Positions 1 to 11,846 of a DNA stretch of 64,000 nt are shown piece by piece. The notes beneath the pieces are model-generated. The model saw only the letters and a list, made by a program, of their open reading frames with translations. It had not been told where the DNA came from and searched no databases. Numbering within the stretch: position 1 is the first letter of the stretch; every line of letters begins with the position of its first letter. Both the position numbers and the translations under genes were made by a program. This DNA comes from Chrysemys picta bellii (lineage: Eukaryota; Chordata; Testudines; Emydidae), in NCBI RefSeq assembly GCF_011386835.1, contig NC_088791.1, positions 129,804,943 to 129,868,942 on the forward strand. Reading direction: 5' to 3'.

Positions 1-2190
1 AGGATTTGGAGGGAGAAAAAAAGCTACCTAACAAACAAGTCCTGTTATTTCCCTTTAGGTAGTATGTGGTGATGAACTTTGGATCAAGTGGCTGTGTACG
101 GAGTTCTCCCCTGTGCATTGCTGTGATCTCGCCCCACCCCTTCCACTGGAGAGCTGCTGACCAGCCAGGACCTCTCTCCCTCGCACCACTGGAGAAACCG
201 GGACATTTCCCTCCCCTAAAGAGATGCGGACCAGCCAGCCCTCTCCCCCAGTTCCCTGTCTATGGCCACGGGACTCCCTTCACCCCCTTATTGCACTCTC
301 GGAAGTGAATCAAGGCAGGGCCCAGCCAGAGTTTCTGGGACCGAGCTGGACTTGGCCAGCAGCAGGATCAGCCTGGCACTGCATGCTGATGGAGTGTTGG
401 GGAGGAGAGGTGTCCAGGCTCCCAGGGCAGGACAAACCTGCCCCATCCTGGGGATGTTGCACTTGCAGTCTGGCCCTGGCTTTGCCCGTGGCCTCCTGAA
501 GAAAGAGATACAGGCAACAAAGAGTGCCACAGATTCCATCTTTTCTAGGCTGCTGTAGCCACTGCTCATACTGCTGCTCCAGGTCGTTGGTGCCAGTCGC
601 AACTGGGTTTGGGGTGCTGAATTTACTGCCCAGGCCACAAGGTGCCATGACTGTACAGTTCTCTGACTGTCCTGTGTGGACCCTGCTGGCTTACTCTGTA
701 GGCGTGGGCTGTGAATTCAGTGCCACAAACCCCCTCAAAATTGCCACCCCTTGCCTCATATCAGATCGGCACTGTGCTGTCTGTGCATGTACCATTGGGG
801 CAGTGGCAAAGCATGCCTGAGCTATATGATAGATTCGCTGTGTTTGCCATTTGTATTTAGTGACACACATTATACAGATGTATCTGCATGTGCTTTGACA
901 TACTTCAGCCAGGAGGATGGGGAGAAGAGAATTCAGCACTCCCCCTAACTCAAGAAAATGTACAAAGAAGGCCAGGAGGAGGGGGAACAGGCTAGAGCAT
1001 GACTCCGGATGGTAGGAAAAGTAGGCTTGTACTCAGTGATGAGAAAAGAAGCGACAGTTGGCAAGTGAACCATGCCAATGTCCTGACCTACAGGTACAGT
1101 TAAATGCTGAGACTTATATTAAGAGGTGACCTTAATGGCATTGAAAGTGACATACTGTGGTGTGGGCCAAATTTCGCCCTGACTTCTGCTTTGTGCAACC
1201 CCATTTGCTGCAAGACACCGTTAGGCCTTAAGTCTGTGTGAGACGGAGTAACTGACACGTAGCGATTCATTCTGGCAAAGGTGCAGAGCCGAGCACAAGG
1301 ATGTAATATTGTTTGTTATCTGTAATGTGGTAGCTCCTGGGAGCCGCAGTGATGGACCAGGACCCCCTTGTCCTAGGTGCTGCGGAAACACAGGACAAAA
1401 AGATGGTCCCGGCTCCCGGTCATGGAGCGATGGTTAGAACAACTAGGGAAGAGTCAGGGCACAGGACTATGCTAGCCACGCTCCATCCTATACTCGACAC
1501 CCCCACTTGCCTTCAACATGCCCTGGAGATGTCCACTGCCAGCTGGGCGCTTGCAGGGTCATAGGGGTGTATAACTAGTTCTCAAAAGTCCCTCACTTCC
1601 AGTCACGTCACCCATTTTAGTCCCACAACTACAGATGCTGCTTACAGATTTGGTGCCCTTCTCTGTTATTGCTGACAATTATTAAATTATTGAAGGTCCC
1701 TTCCAGTTCATATCTTATGTTCCTGAAATCTCATGCTTCAGGGCTTCAGTCGGTCACCTGTAGGTGGAGTTTTTTGTCTCCTTCCTCTGAAGCATCAGGG
1801 ATGGCCACAGCTGGAGATGGGACACTGGACAGGGTAGCCTGGTGCTCAGTGGTGGTACAGAGAATTCACTCTCTTAGGTGCCTGAATGGCTGGCTTTTGC
1901 TCACATGCTCATGGTCTAACTAGTCATCTATGGGGTCAGAAAAGAATTTCCCCCCAGGTCAGATTGACAGTGACCCTGGGGGGGTTTCACTTTCCACATG
2001 GGGTGTGGGATCATTTGGGTATATCTCACTTGACACTGCAGAGGCCTCAGACACACACACACACACACACACGTACTCTGCCCGTGGCATGCAATAGCTT
2101 AGTCTCTTGTGGGGCTGTAACACTTTGGTCTAATTTTGGTTATTGGGTTTAGAGTTTGGGTGGCTGGGAGGTGTTGGTGGCCTGTGATAC
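1..2190. other. Unassigned non-coding DNA
   Basis: I recognise no gene here. The open frames are short, overlap each other on both strands and show no family motif. Base composition is ordinary apart from a short AC repeat at 2051-2072. Decayed repeats or distal regulatory DNA cannot be excluded by eye. Confidence 0.5.
2051..2072. repeat. (AC)11 microsatellite
   Basis: Eleven uninterrupted AC units, seen directly. Confidence 0.95.
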
Positions 2191-2250
2191 ACAGATCAGA
2201 CTAGATGATCTGAGGGGTCCTTTCTAGACTTAAACTCTGTGTGACTCTGT
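2185..2250 (+). repeat. CR1-type LINE 3' tail fragment
   Basis: The stretch reads like the 3' end of sauropsid CR1 elements: an ACTAGATGATCT block, then a diverged version of the AGGTCCCTTCCAACCC block. It is a short, diverged 5'-truncated copy in + orientation. Confidence 0.6.
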
Positions 2251-2399
2251 ACTGGACATGCAGAATCATGAAACTGAAGTTACAGAAAGTTATTTACGCT
2301 GCCAGAAGGAGTCACACAACATTTTGAGTTACCTGCCTGATTGATTTGTCCGTGTCCCTCATTTGGGCCTTGGCAGATTAGGAGGTACACATCAGAAGA

Positions 2400-2722
2400 T
2401 AACAACGGCCATGCTGGATCAGACCAAAAGTCCATCTAGCCCAGTATCCTGTCTTCCAGCAATGGCCAAGGCCAGATGCCCCAGAAGGAATGAACAGAAC
2501 AGGTAATCATCAAGTGATCCATCCCCTGTCACCCATTCACAGCTTCTGGCAAACAGAGGCTAGGGACACCATCCCTTCCCATCCTGGCTAATAGCCATTG
2601 ATGGACCTAACCTCCAGGAACTTATCTTGTTCTTTTTTTTTTTAACACTGTTATAGTCTTGGCCTTCACAACATCCTCTGGCAAAGAGTTCCATAGGTTG
2701 ACTGTGCCTTGTGTGCCATGGG
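2400..2722 (-). repeat. CR1/L3-like LINE 3' end
   Basis: On the - strand the right half encodes a LINE C-terminal peptide beginning around LWNSLPEDVVKAKT (approximate, with small disruptions). A 3' UTR follows and ends in a GCTAGATGGAC...TCTGATCCAGCATGGCC block typical of CR1-like tails. The coding part lies near 2560-2700, and the rest of the ORF is missing (5' truncated). An A-rich interruption near 2630-2642 breaks the frame. The assignment to CR1/L3 is from family knowledge. Confidence 0.65.
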
Positions 2723-2839
2723 CAGAGAAAAAAAGGGGGGCGGGTTGGCTTTCTGTGCCAGGAGGCAAGCAACAGGAAGGTATAAAAGGGAGTATGATAA
2801 AGAAGTGAGGGCAATTTTATCTAACGTTCTGTCAGTTGC

Positions 2840-2902
2840 TTTCCCCTGCATCTTGGCAAGGGCTTAGACTAGATGACCCTTGCAGTCCCTTGGTTCTATG
2901 AT
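2840..2902 (+). repeat. CR1-type LINE 3' tail fragment
   Basis: Contains GACTAGATGACCCTTGCAGT followed by CCCTTGGTTCTATGATGA, matching the general form of a CR1 3' end in + orientation. Only the tail is present. Confidence 0.65.
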
Positions 2903-5089
2903 GAGTGTAACAACCACTATTTACAGCACCTCTGCATCCCTCGCTAAAGGTTCACACAAAAATGACCTCAGTGTCCCCGTCTTCCCCGCTGACCCCCAAC
3001 AACATGCACTGCCCGCTCATCAGCAATGCCCAGAATCAGGATTCAGCAGGATACTCGCACACCTGCCTAACTTTAAGCACGTGAATGTCCTATTGAAGCC
3101 AGTGGAACAACGACAACAAAATGTTCCCGCTCATGAAGTGTGGCGATTTTCTCAGACCCCAGACAGTCAGAGGGTGAATTGGACAAGGTGTAGTTATGTA
3201 TCTGAAGTTTGTCCGGGACACGAGGCCTAACATCGCCGCTCTTCCAAAAAACACCATGGTATCTTTAGGGCCCATTCTGGCAAGGTGCTGAAACCTATAG
3301 CAAGATACTCAGTGCCCTCTCCTTCCATTGCCATATAAGGGTCCCCACAACTCGTCAGTAAACAGTAGGGATGGATGCCAAGCACCTGTCAAAGTCAAGA
3401 TACAAGTTGATAGAAGTTTAAATCAGAAGGAATTGAGGGGGCACAGAACCTGGCAAGACTGAGCCCTCAATAGCTACAAGTGGTCAGGGCCTCCATTTTA
3501 CCTCTCATTCAAAAGGAGGCATCTCCAACAGCAGAGTGCCTGCTGACACCAACCGGGGCACTAGTTCAACACAGAGGGAGGAATGCTCCTGTCTGAAGCA
3601 GATCCCAACACCACACTACCTGGAACACTTTTTTCTTTATCATCTTCCAAACAAGGCTCCAATTCAAGAAAGCACTTCAGTCCATTCCTATTCAGGATAG
3701 CACTTAAACACATACGTTGGACTCAAACACTGGTTTCAAGTTATTGACTTCAGTGGGAAGTTGAGCATGAGTGTAAGTGCAATCCAGAATAGGGATGCTT
3801 TCCCGAATCAGGGCCTAAATACTGACCATGATCCAAGATTGTACTGCTGCAATTTCACTTCAAGTCACAGGGAGAAGTGTACTTGCCTTCCTTCCTGTTC
3901 CAATGGAGAAATTAAACTGCAATTTTTTTTAAAGTGATCAAATATATGTCAATATATAAACCTCTGAGCTCATTCCAACACACTATCCCCTGGTGCTCAA
4001 TCATTTCATAATAGCCTTGACTCCCATTGGGGTGGTGTGAGACTTCTGGAGCAGGAAGTAGGAAGATAAATTAAAATCCAGGGTCAAGTTCAGAATAGGT
4101 GTAAATGGGTGTGACTCCTTCAAAGTCAATAGAGCAATGCCTGATTACATCAGATCTGAATTTGTCCCCCTCCCTCCCACCCGCAGCTTGCAGAACAACA
4201 GGTGCACCAGTCAGCTAAGGCTGAGAACATGGGTGCGGTGTTCTGACCTGTCATTCCTCCCCTTACCACTTCATTTTATCAAAACAAAAACAAGCCTCAA
4301 GGAATTTAAACCTGCTGTTTTTGTTCTGTTAATAAATACCAATTGCAGACTTGTTTTTCTTGATCGCGTTTTGGGGAGGGGAAGAAAATATTAGGAGCGC
4401 GAAGGTGCGAGGTCTGACTAGTTTACATTTATGAAGACCAAGGGGGCTGGAGTTGATAAAAGGGTTAAGCTGACCTCTTCTGAAAAGCACCCACCTCCGT
4501 GGAGAAAGGGAACGTGACAATGAGAGAACATGAGCTTTAAAAAAACAGCCGTAAAGAAAGCTTTGTGCAAGAGCATTTCATGTGCAGAATTATGCGCACA
4601 TGTGGACTAAATTATCAAGAGTGGGCATTGAAACAAAACATTTAAATACATTTAAAAGCTAGGGACTAAAAAAAGGAAGAGGAGAGAGGTTGCTAGAGAA
4701 AAAAGGACGAGAGATGAAAGAGGGAGAGAGCAGGACACAGTAACAAAGTGGATGAAAGTGGAAGGGCTGAATGACATTGGCGGCTGTCTCCTGTTCCGCT
4801 CATTCTTGTTTATCAAGCACCTTTGGAGTTCCTGCTTACGGGCCACGTCCTGCTTTTGAATGGATGCACAGGGCTCTCTCATGCACATCCAAGGACAAAG
4901 GAGAACAAGAGCATGTGGAGAGGAGGTAAGCACCATGGAAGAAGGAAAGCACTTCCCCCAGGAGATCAGTAAAGCCCCTCTACCCCAGCATTGTGGCTTG
5001 GAGGGCACAAGGGGAAGGAAACAGGAGCTATGGAACAGCTGCTGTCTTTAATGTATTCCCCTCAAGACCTACCACATATCTAGATGGGA
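2903..5089. other. Non-coding DNA with short palindromic repeats
   Basis: No gene is recognised. Two stretches, 3650-3830 and 4079-4170, carry the CAATGGG/CCCATTG-type text of short self-complementary repeats seen elsewhere in the window. 4660-4740 is purine-rich on the + strand. Confidence 0.45.
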
Positions 5090-5097
5090 CCAAAGGG

Positions 5098-5322
5098 CAG
5101 GGCCGGCTCCAGGGTTTTGGCCGCCCCAAGCAGCCAAAAAAAAAATAAAAAAAAAAGCTGCGATCGCGATCTGTGGCGGCAATTCGGCAGGAGGTCCTTC
5201 GCTCCGAGCGGGAGTGAGGGACCGTCTGCCGAATTGCTGCCGAATAACTGGACCTGCCGCCCCTCTCCGGAGTGGCCGCCCCATGCGCCTACTTGCCAGG
5301 CTGGTGCCTGGAGCTGGCCCTG
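5098..5322. mobile_element. hAT-like non-autonomous element with 8-bp TSD
   Basis: This 225-bp element starts CAGGGCCGGCTCCAGG and ends CCTGGAGCTGGCCCTG, giving near-perfect inverted ends. It is flanked by an identical 8-bp duplication CCAAAGGG at 5090-5097 and 5323-5330. CAGGG termini and an 8-bp duplication are hallmarks of the hAT superfamily. The interior is A-rich near 5138-5157 and GC-rich after that. It has no coding capacity. Confidence 0.85.
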
Positions 5323-5404
5323 CCAAAGGGTGCATTAGCTCCCATTCTGTGTCTTCATCCTCCTTTGGGAGGGCGTTACTATTTGGGCACAAGCCAATGG
5401 CTTC

Positions 5405-5820
5405 ATGGCTCTTAAGGGCATGTCTACACTGCAACTGGAAGCAAGCCTCCAGCCTGGGTAGACAGACTCTGCTAGCAGGCATGGGCGGAACATGAATGCC
5501 CCCTCCCGGTTAGCTCCCCGGCCCCACCCCTTCCTCCTGAGGCCCTATCCCTATCCCACCCCTTCCACCCCCCTCACCTGCCAGAGCCCTGAGCCCCGCC
5601 CCCCAAGGCCAGAGGAGCCCTAGCCAAACCACCCTGACCACCGGCCACCTTCTGGCCCTAAGCGCTGGCCCCTGAGTGCTGACCCAACAGCCACTGGCCA
5701 GCCCCTGAGTGCCAGCCCAACCCCTAGGCCCCTGGCCAGCCCCCAAGTGCTGGCCCGATTCCTGGGCCACCAGCCAGCTGGCCCAACCCCTGGAGAAGGC
5801 TGGACAGCACAGAGAAGCAC
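5405..5820. repeat. MITE fragment plus C-rich low-complexity tract
   Basis: Begins with AAGGGCATGTCTACACTGCAA, a terminal motif shared by many MITEs in this window. About 5498-5800 is a C-rich, degenerate tandem stretch built from GGCCCCTGAGTGC-like units. The right end is not clear. Confidence 0.45.
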
Positions 5821-6122
5821 CCCTCCAAAAGGTTAGTGCTTCTCCTCAGAGATGCCCAAGAATGATGCAGTTTGGATGGCTGTTTCTGTGCTTGCCATTT
5901 ATCTATCTATCAGGGTGCATTCACAGGGAATTCATGGGCTATTTATTCCCCTCCTGTGGTTTTTGCCATGGGAAGGTGTACTGTGGCCCACAATAAATAT
6001 AAAGCTGAGTATTTACAATTCACACTGTGATACAAGGAAGCAGGCAAATGTTTCTGGCACTGTCTGCATTGGCCAAGGAAACTGCAGTATGACAAGATTC
6101 TTCCTAGAAAGGTTACAACCAC

Positions 6123-6481
6123 TAAGGCCCTGTCTATACTGAGATTTGGAACTGTGTACCAGCACATCTGCTGCTAACTCAAGCCTGGTCTATGCTCCAA
6201 AAATGGTGGTTCACCTGCAAGCATAGGCAAGGAATTGTCATGTTCAGCACTGTTCCTGTAGCCACAGCTGAAACCTGTTCTGGCCCTGCTGCCCCCATGC
6301 TTCTGCTCAGGTTTTTACCATGGTCACAGAAAAAGCACCGAACCTTCTCCTTGTCTACACTTGCAGCTAAAGCCCTGTTCAGGGGATCTTGTTGCTGACA
6401 CCTGTTGTCAGCAGTGGATACTTTTTTTAGTGCAGAGAAGCCCACAATACCTGGAGCTTGGCCAGCATAGACAGGGCCTTA
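6123..6481. mobile_element. GTCTACAC-type MITE
   Basis: Ends are inverted copies: TAAGGCCCTGTCTATACTG on the left and CAGCATAGACAGGGCCTTA on the right. It is non-coding. TAA/TTA at the edges may be part of the ends rather than a target duplication, so the superfamily is left open. Confidence 0.7.
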
Positions 6482-7397
6482 AATTAGACTAGTTCTATTC
6501 AGATGTATTTAGCATGGCCATGAAGTAAAAGTCAGTATATTGCCCTGATCACTGGAATCACAGAAATGTTTGGGCTGGAAGAAAAACTCAGGAGGTATCA
6601 AGTCCAGTCCCCACACTGAGGCAGGACCAAGTAAACCTAGACCATCCCTGACACGTGTTTATCCAAAACCTTCCAATGATGGGATTCTACAATCTCCCTT
6701 GCTATCCTGTTCCAGTATTTAACTATCCTTATAGTTAGAAAGATTTTCCTAATATCCAACCTAGATCTTTCTTGGTGCAGATTAAGCCAATTACTTCTTG
6801 TCCTACCTTCAGTGGACATGGAGAACAATTGATCGCTGCCCTCTTTATTACAGCCCCTCAACACATCTGAAGACTTATCAGGTCCCCCGTCTGTCTTCTT
6901 TTCTCAAGACTAAACATTTCCATTAAAAAAAAAAAAACTTTTCTCGAAGGTCAGGTTTTCTAAACCTTACATCATTTTTCTTGCTCTCCTCTGTTTGTTC
7001 ACATCTCTACTAAAGTGTTTCATCCAAATACTCACACACTACTCCAGCTCCCGCCTCATCAGTGCCATGTAGAGAAGAACAATTACTTCTTGTGTCTTAA
7101 ATACAACACTCCTGTTAATACACCCCAGAAGTATATTAGCCTTTTTCGCAACTGCATCATATTTTTGGCTCATGTTCAATTTCTGATCCACTATAACTCC
7201 CAGATCCTTTTCTGCAGTTATACTGCCTAGCCAGTTATTCCCCATTTTGCATTTGATTTTTCCTTCCTAATTGTAGAATTTTTCACTTGTTTTTATTGAA
7301 TTTCTTCTTGTTGAGTACAGACCAATTCTCCAATCTGTCAAGGTCCTTTTGAATTCTAACCCTGTTCTCCAAAGTGCTTGAAATCCCTCCCATCTTA

Positions 7398-7682
7398 GGC
7401 TTGGTCTACACTTCCCCCCTAATTCGAACTAAGGTACGCAACTTCAGCTACGTGAATAACGTAGCTGAAGTCGAAGTACCTTAGTTCGAACTTACCTTGG
7501 TCCACACTCGGCAGGCAGGCTCCCCCGTCGACTCCGCGGTACTCCTCTCGCCGAGCTGGAGTACCGCAGTCGACGGCGAGCACTTCCGGGTTCGACTTAT
7601 CGCGTCCAGACTAGACGCGATAAGTCGAACCCAGAAGTTCGATTTCCAGCCGTCGAACTAGCGGGTAAGTGTAGCCAAGGCC
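7398..7682. mobile_element. MITE with three tandem hairpins, inserted in CR1
   Basis: A 285-bp element with ends GGCTTGGTCTACACTT and AAGTGTAGCCAAGGCC, flanked by direct TTA at 7395-7397 and 7683-7685. Inside are three separate hairpins: arms 7423-7453/7459-7490, 7525-7545/7558-7576 and 7583-7606/7614-7637. A 3-bp TTA duplication would fit a PIF/Harbinger-like transposase in trans, but this is inference. It splits the CR1 reverse transcriptase sequence. Confidence 0.8.
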
Positions 7683-8071
7683 TTAGTGTCATCTGAACAT
7701 TTTATAAGCATACTCTCCACTCTGTTATCCAAGTCATTAATGAAAATATTGATGAGCCCTGGACAGACACCTGCAGAACGCTACTAGTTATGTCCTCCCA
7801 GTTTGACAGCAAACCATTGAGTTTGGTCAATCAGTTGTGCACCTACCTCATAGTAATTTTATCTGGATCACATTTCCCTAGTTTGTTTATGAGACTGTCA
7901 CGTGGGACTGTTTCAAAAGCCTTACTAAAATCAAGTTATATCATGTCTACAGCTTCCTCCCATCAAATAAGCCAGTGACCCTGTCAAAGAAGGAAATTAG
8001 GTTGGTTTGGCATGATTTGTTCTTGACAAATCCCTGTTGGCTATTACTTGTAACCCTATTATCCTCTAGGT

Positions 8072-8839
8072 CAGTGGCGGGCAAACTTTTTGGCCTGAGG
8101 GCCACATTGGGTTTCCGAAATTGTATGAAGAAGAACAGGAGTACTTGTGGCATCTTAGAGACTAACAAATTTATGGAGGGCCGGTTAGGGGAGGCCTGGC
8201 CCCTGCCCCCTATCTGACCCCCCCCCGCTTCTCGCCCCTTGACGGCCCCCCCAGGACTCCTACCCCATCCACGCCCCCCTGCTCCCTGCCTGCCCCCGGA
8301 CTGCCCGCCCCTGACTGCCCCCCACCCCTCCATCCACCCCCTCTCCTTCCTGACTGCCCCCCAGTACTCCTGCCCCCATTCAAGCCCCCTGTTCCCCGCC
8401 CTCGGACTACCCCAACCTCTATCCACACCCCTGCCCCTTGACCACCACCCTGAACTCCCCTGCCCTCTATCCAACCCCCCCCCCCCGCTCTCTGCCCCCT
8501 TACCGCGCTGCCTGTAGCACCGGTGGCTGGTGGCACTACAGCCGCGCTGCCCAGAGCACCAGGACAGGCAGCCGTGCCGCCCGGCTGGAGCCACCCATGC
8601 CACCGCGCAGCACAGAGCACCAGGTCAGGCTGCGGCTCTGCAGCTGCGCTGCCTGGCAAGAGCTTGCAGCCCCGCTGCCCAGAGCATTGTGCCGGCGGCG
8701 CAGTGAGCTGAGGCTGTGGGGGAGGGAGAACAGCAGGGGAGGGGCCGGGGACTATCCTCCCAGACCAGGAGCTCAGGGGCCAGGCAGGACGGTCCCGCAG
8801 GCCGGATGTGGCCCCTGGGCCGTAGTTTTCCCACCTCTG
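8072..8839. mobile_element. hAT-like GC-rich element with 8-bp TSD, inserted in CR1
   Basis: This 768-bp element begins CAGTGGCGGGCAAACTTTTT and ends GTTTTCCCACCTCTG, imperfect inverted ends. The flanks are identical 8-mers CTCTAGGT at 8064-8071 and 8840-8847. The interior is very C-rich on the + strand and gives long but meaningless open frames. The element at 26762-27556 is a relative in the opposite orientation. Confidence 0.9.
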
Positions 8840-9092
8840 CTCTAGGTACTTCCAAATTGATTGCTTAATAATTTGTTCCAGTGTCTTTCCAGTATCCACG
8901 TTAGGCCGACTGGATTATAATTCCATGGGTCCTCTTTGTTCCTTTTGTTAAAGATAGGCATTAGGTTTGCCCTTCTCCAGTCCTCTGGGATCTCACCTGT
9001 CCTCCATGAATTGTCCTCAAAGATTGTCAACAGTTCTGAGATTGCTTCAGCTAGTTCCTCGAGTACCACATGGTGAATTTCATCCGGCCCTG

Positions 9093-9284
9093 CTGAAGGG
9101 GGAGGGATAGCTCAGTGGTTTGCACATTGGCCTGCTAAACCCAGCATTATGAGTTTAATCCTTGAGGGGGCCATTTAGGGATCTGGGACAAAAGTCTGTC
9201 TGAGGATTAGTCCTGCTTCGAGCAGGGGGTTGGACTAGATGACCTCCTGAGGTCCCTTCCAACCCTGATATTCTATGACTCGAG
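9093..9284 (+). mobile_element. tRNA-derived SINE with CR1-like tail (turtle CryI/pol III type)
   Basis: The 5' part is tRNA-like, with an A box at 9108-9118 (TAGCTCAGTGG) and a B box at 9151-9161 (GAGTTTAATCC), spaced as in an RNA polymerase III promoter. The 3' part (about 9211-9279) reads GCAGGGGGTTGGACTAGATG, then a CCTTCCAACCCTGATATTCT block. That is the CR1 LINE tail which the LINE machinery would recognise. SINEs of this build are known from cryptodiran turtles, and this is the main clue to the host. It is not a functional tRNA gene. Confidence 0.85.
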
Positions 9285-10080
9285 TACATCTAATTTATCT
9301 AAATATTATTTAATCTGTACCAGAGGCCTGTGTGTTTTGGAGTGTTGCTGTACTGCTGTAGTAACCTGTCCTCGCCCCATATGTTTAACCTGTAATAGCC
9401 CAAGCGGGCATCAGGGGTTCTCAAACATTTTCATGGCACAGGCTGCATCTTAATAGAGAGATTTCCCAGGGGCACCTCCCCACCCATTCGCAATTGCAAG
9501 ACATCCCTGTGGCAGCTACAATGATTGCTGACATGGAAAAGGGACATGAGGAAAGTATTTTATTTTTAGCCTCTTTTCTTGTGCTTCAGCAGCTGGGAAC
9601 AAAGAGGAGCCAGCGCCATGTGACCAGCCAGCTCTCCACAGACCAACTGAGAACCTACAAGGTTTATCGCTCATTATAGGTGCAAACCTACCTCTGTCTC
9701 ACACATACCTGGTGTTATCCTGCTATTGATTGTTGCAAGCCCAACATCTTGACAAGTACCGACTGAGAGTAGTCTCTGCAGCGTTCTTTCCCAAAGAATG
9801 AGGGAGATGGACAGGAAAAGACTATGCAGGAAAAAGCAGCAGCTGCTGGAACCAGGAACAAAGGAGGCACGTCAGCAAGAACAAACCCCTGTCCTTCCAC
9901 AGCCCCTTTGTATTAAAAATCCCTCAGCCCTAAACATGAAGTAGAAAAACATGTACCTAGGTACTTGGCTTTAGCAGTTCTTTTCTGCTTTTCTTCTGTA
10001 GTGCCTCTCTTGCTCCAACCCTTTTTCATCCAGTCCCCTACCCACTTTCATTCCTGTCTCCATGGAACCATCTATTCTAC
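9285..10080. other. Unassigned non-coding DNA
   Basis: No gene is recognised. About 9410-9490 (CAGGGGTTCTCAAACATTTT...) looks like one end of another hAT-like repeat, but I could not find its partner end. Confidence 0.4.
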
Positions 10081-10800
10081 ACTGTGACAGGGTCTGCTTA
10101 CCCCGCACTAGCCCTGATAGGGTTAAGCAGGGGTGAAAGTAACTTACAGGACTTACCGGTACTGCCGGAGTCCTGAGGTGGGTAGGGCCTCATCCGGAAG
10201 AGGGGGGGCCTCTCACGATTTAAAGGCCCTGGGGCACTGTCTGTGGCTGGGAGCCCCAGGGCCTTTAAATTAATGCGGGGCTCCCAGCTGCAGAGCTGCA
10301 AGCGGGATTTAAAGGGCTCTGGGCTCCCTGCCGCGGCGGGGAGCCCAGAGACCTTTAAATCCCTGCCGCAGAAGCCGGTGCGGTCTGGCACGGCGTACTG
10401 GCTTACTTTCACCTCTGGGGTTAAGCCCATATTATTGACAGTGGACTGGGCATGCTCCAAATGCTCTAGCAGTATAAAGGGAGGAAGCCCGGCTCATTCT
10501 GGGCTTGAGGTAGCAGGGGAAGGACTGGTCTGGGAAGTGCCTGTGGAGGGCCAGCCATAACCCCTGTCTGTGCTGGGAACCAGAGCCTCCCTGGGCCCGC
10601 TTGAACCCTGGTGACTGGAGTAACCACAGGAGGTGACCGGCCCAGCTGACCACAGAGAACCCAATGTCTCATGGGAGACCCCCAACACAGACACTGGTAG
10701 GAAGTGACCCAGGGAGGGTGATGGAGTGGTACCTCCCACCCAGGAAGCATCAGCATGTTTTGGTAGGACCCTGCCATTGAGTCAGTGGCAAGTTGCTACA
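10081..10800 (+). repeat. Possible solo LTR-like sequence, interrupted
   Basis: The sequence outside the inner hAT-like element starts TGTGACAGGGTCTGC and contains a TATAAAGGGAGG promoter-like motif at about 10484. It reads as a repeat split by the insertion. An LTR is only one possibility: I see no matching partner and no certain end. Confidence 0.3.
10128..10417. mobile_element. hAT-like element with 8-bp TSD
   Basis: A 290-bp element with ends CAGGGGTGAAAGTAA and TTACTTTCACCTCTG (inverted), flanked by identical GGGTTAAG at 10120-10127 and 10418-10425. The interior is itself partly self-complementary: AGCCCCAGGGCC/GGCCCTGGGGC-like segments, and TTTAAA blocks at 10219, 10264, 10307 and 10354. 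Non-coding. Confidence 0.9.
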
Positions 10801-11845
10801 CCACTGTGAGGGCCCTCGGTTGGGGCCTGGTGGAGTCAGGTGGGCCTGGGCCCCCCTACTGGGGATGCCACACCTCTTGGTGGGTGCCCCACCCCCATGG
10901 ACTCTGGCTGCTAGGCCATGCTGCCCTGACCCTAGGGGCGTAAACTGTCATGTACACCATAGTACAAATATGCCCCTAGCCCCATTTTTAAACACTGGTG
11001 AAGCCCAACACCAGTTGCCTGCTTGGCCTGAAGCATGATTATATCTTTTTGGTAAACAGTTTTCAGATTGCAATGGTCTCAAGACTGGGTTTCTAACAAG
11101 GGATTTACACATTTTTGCCTGGGTCATCACTGAGCAGGCAAAGTAACTTAAACGCAGGTGAGATTGAACCAATTTTTAAAAACAGGTGCAGCTGACACTT
11201 AAATTTTCATGTTGAATAGGTCTTTGTTGTAGCTTATTCCTTCTTTCTCCCATTCTTCTCCTATTTTCCCCTTGGTTTCTGTTCTTTTCCTCTTTCACTC
11301 ATTCCTGTTCTCTTTATACCTTTATTTTTCTTTCATTCCTTCTCGGTGCTTTTTCAATATTCTTCCTCCCTCTCTTATCTCTGTGCCTTATTACCATTTC
11401 CTGTTCTGCACTAAATTCAGCTGAATACATGGGGTCAAATTCTGGTGTAAATAGGTGTAACTTCATTGGCGTTAATGGAGTTGTGCCCACTTATACTAGA
11501 GCCAAATCTGATTCTTGGGGCTGGAGATTAAGGCCTTGTCTGTCTACAGAAATTGCACCAGTATAATGTTCCTTATGAGAAATGCCATGTCTCAACACAC
11601 ATGTTGTCTCTCATTGATGGCTCTCTGGATTTGAATTCATAGAGGTTACTTTAGTTCACAAGCAATACAACTTTTCTCAGATCGTATTAAATGAGTTTAG
11701 TGGAAGTGTGACTGCATCCCACTTCTGATTTAAGTGTACAAGTTGTCCTTCCGCTGCTGTCCCGCACTGCACCAGTCACTGCAAAACTGAGTCCTTGAGT
11801 AACTCCAGAAAGACCCACTGCCTCCGGGATGCCACCATCTCTCTT
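10801..11845. other. Non-coding DNA with pyrimidine-rich tract
   Basis: No gene. 11220-11410 is C/T-rich on the + strand. 11430-11515 resembles a short repeat with a GTGTAA...TTAATGGAG core. 11530-11560 has a partial GTCTAC MITE edge. Confidence 0.4.
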
Positions 11846-11846
11846 A

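Larger units (their letters stand above)
6553..9092 (-). mobile_element. CR1 LINE, 5'-truncated, interrupted by two insertions
   Basis: Read on the - strand this is the reverse transcriptase part of a CR1 LINE and its 3' UTR. An RT block near 9069-8842 contains text like EDWRRANLMPIF and DPWNYNPVGLT. A second, near 8040-7945, reads QQGFVKNKSCQTNLISFFDRVTGLF, and palm and thumb remnants lie between 7930 and 6640. The 3' end at about 6553 has the CR1-type ending GGCTGGAAG... (on the + strand). The CR1 sequence is continuous on both sides of a MITE (7398-7682) and a hAT-like element (8072-8839), so both arrived later. Stops and frame breaks make it inactive. CR1 sequence may continue beyond the SINE at 9093. 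Confidence 0.85.

Noticed and set aside
5069..5482. A 137-codon minus-strand open frame
   Set aside because: It crosses a hAT-like element and its duplication, so it cannot be an old gene.
8210..8899. Long open frames in the C-rich interior of the hAT-like element
   Set aside because: Proline- and glycine-rich readings in several frames at once come from base composition. The same happens at 11829-12542, 20438-21062 and 26751-27507.
9101..9170. tRNA gene
   Set aside because: A and B boxes are present, but the sequence continues into a CR1-like tail and does not form a full tRNA. It is a SINE.
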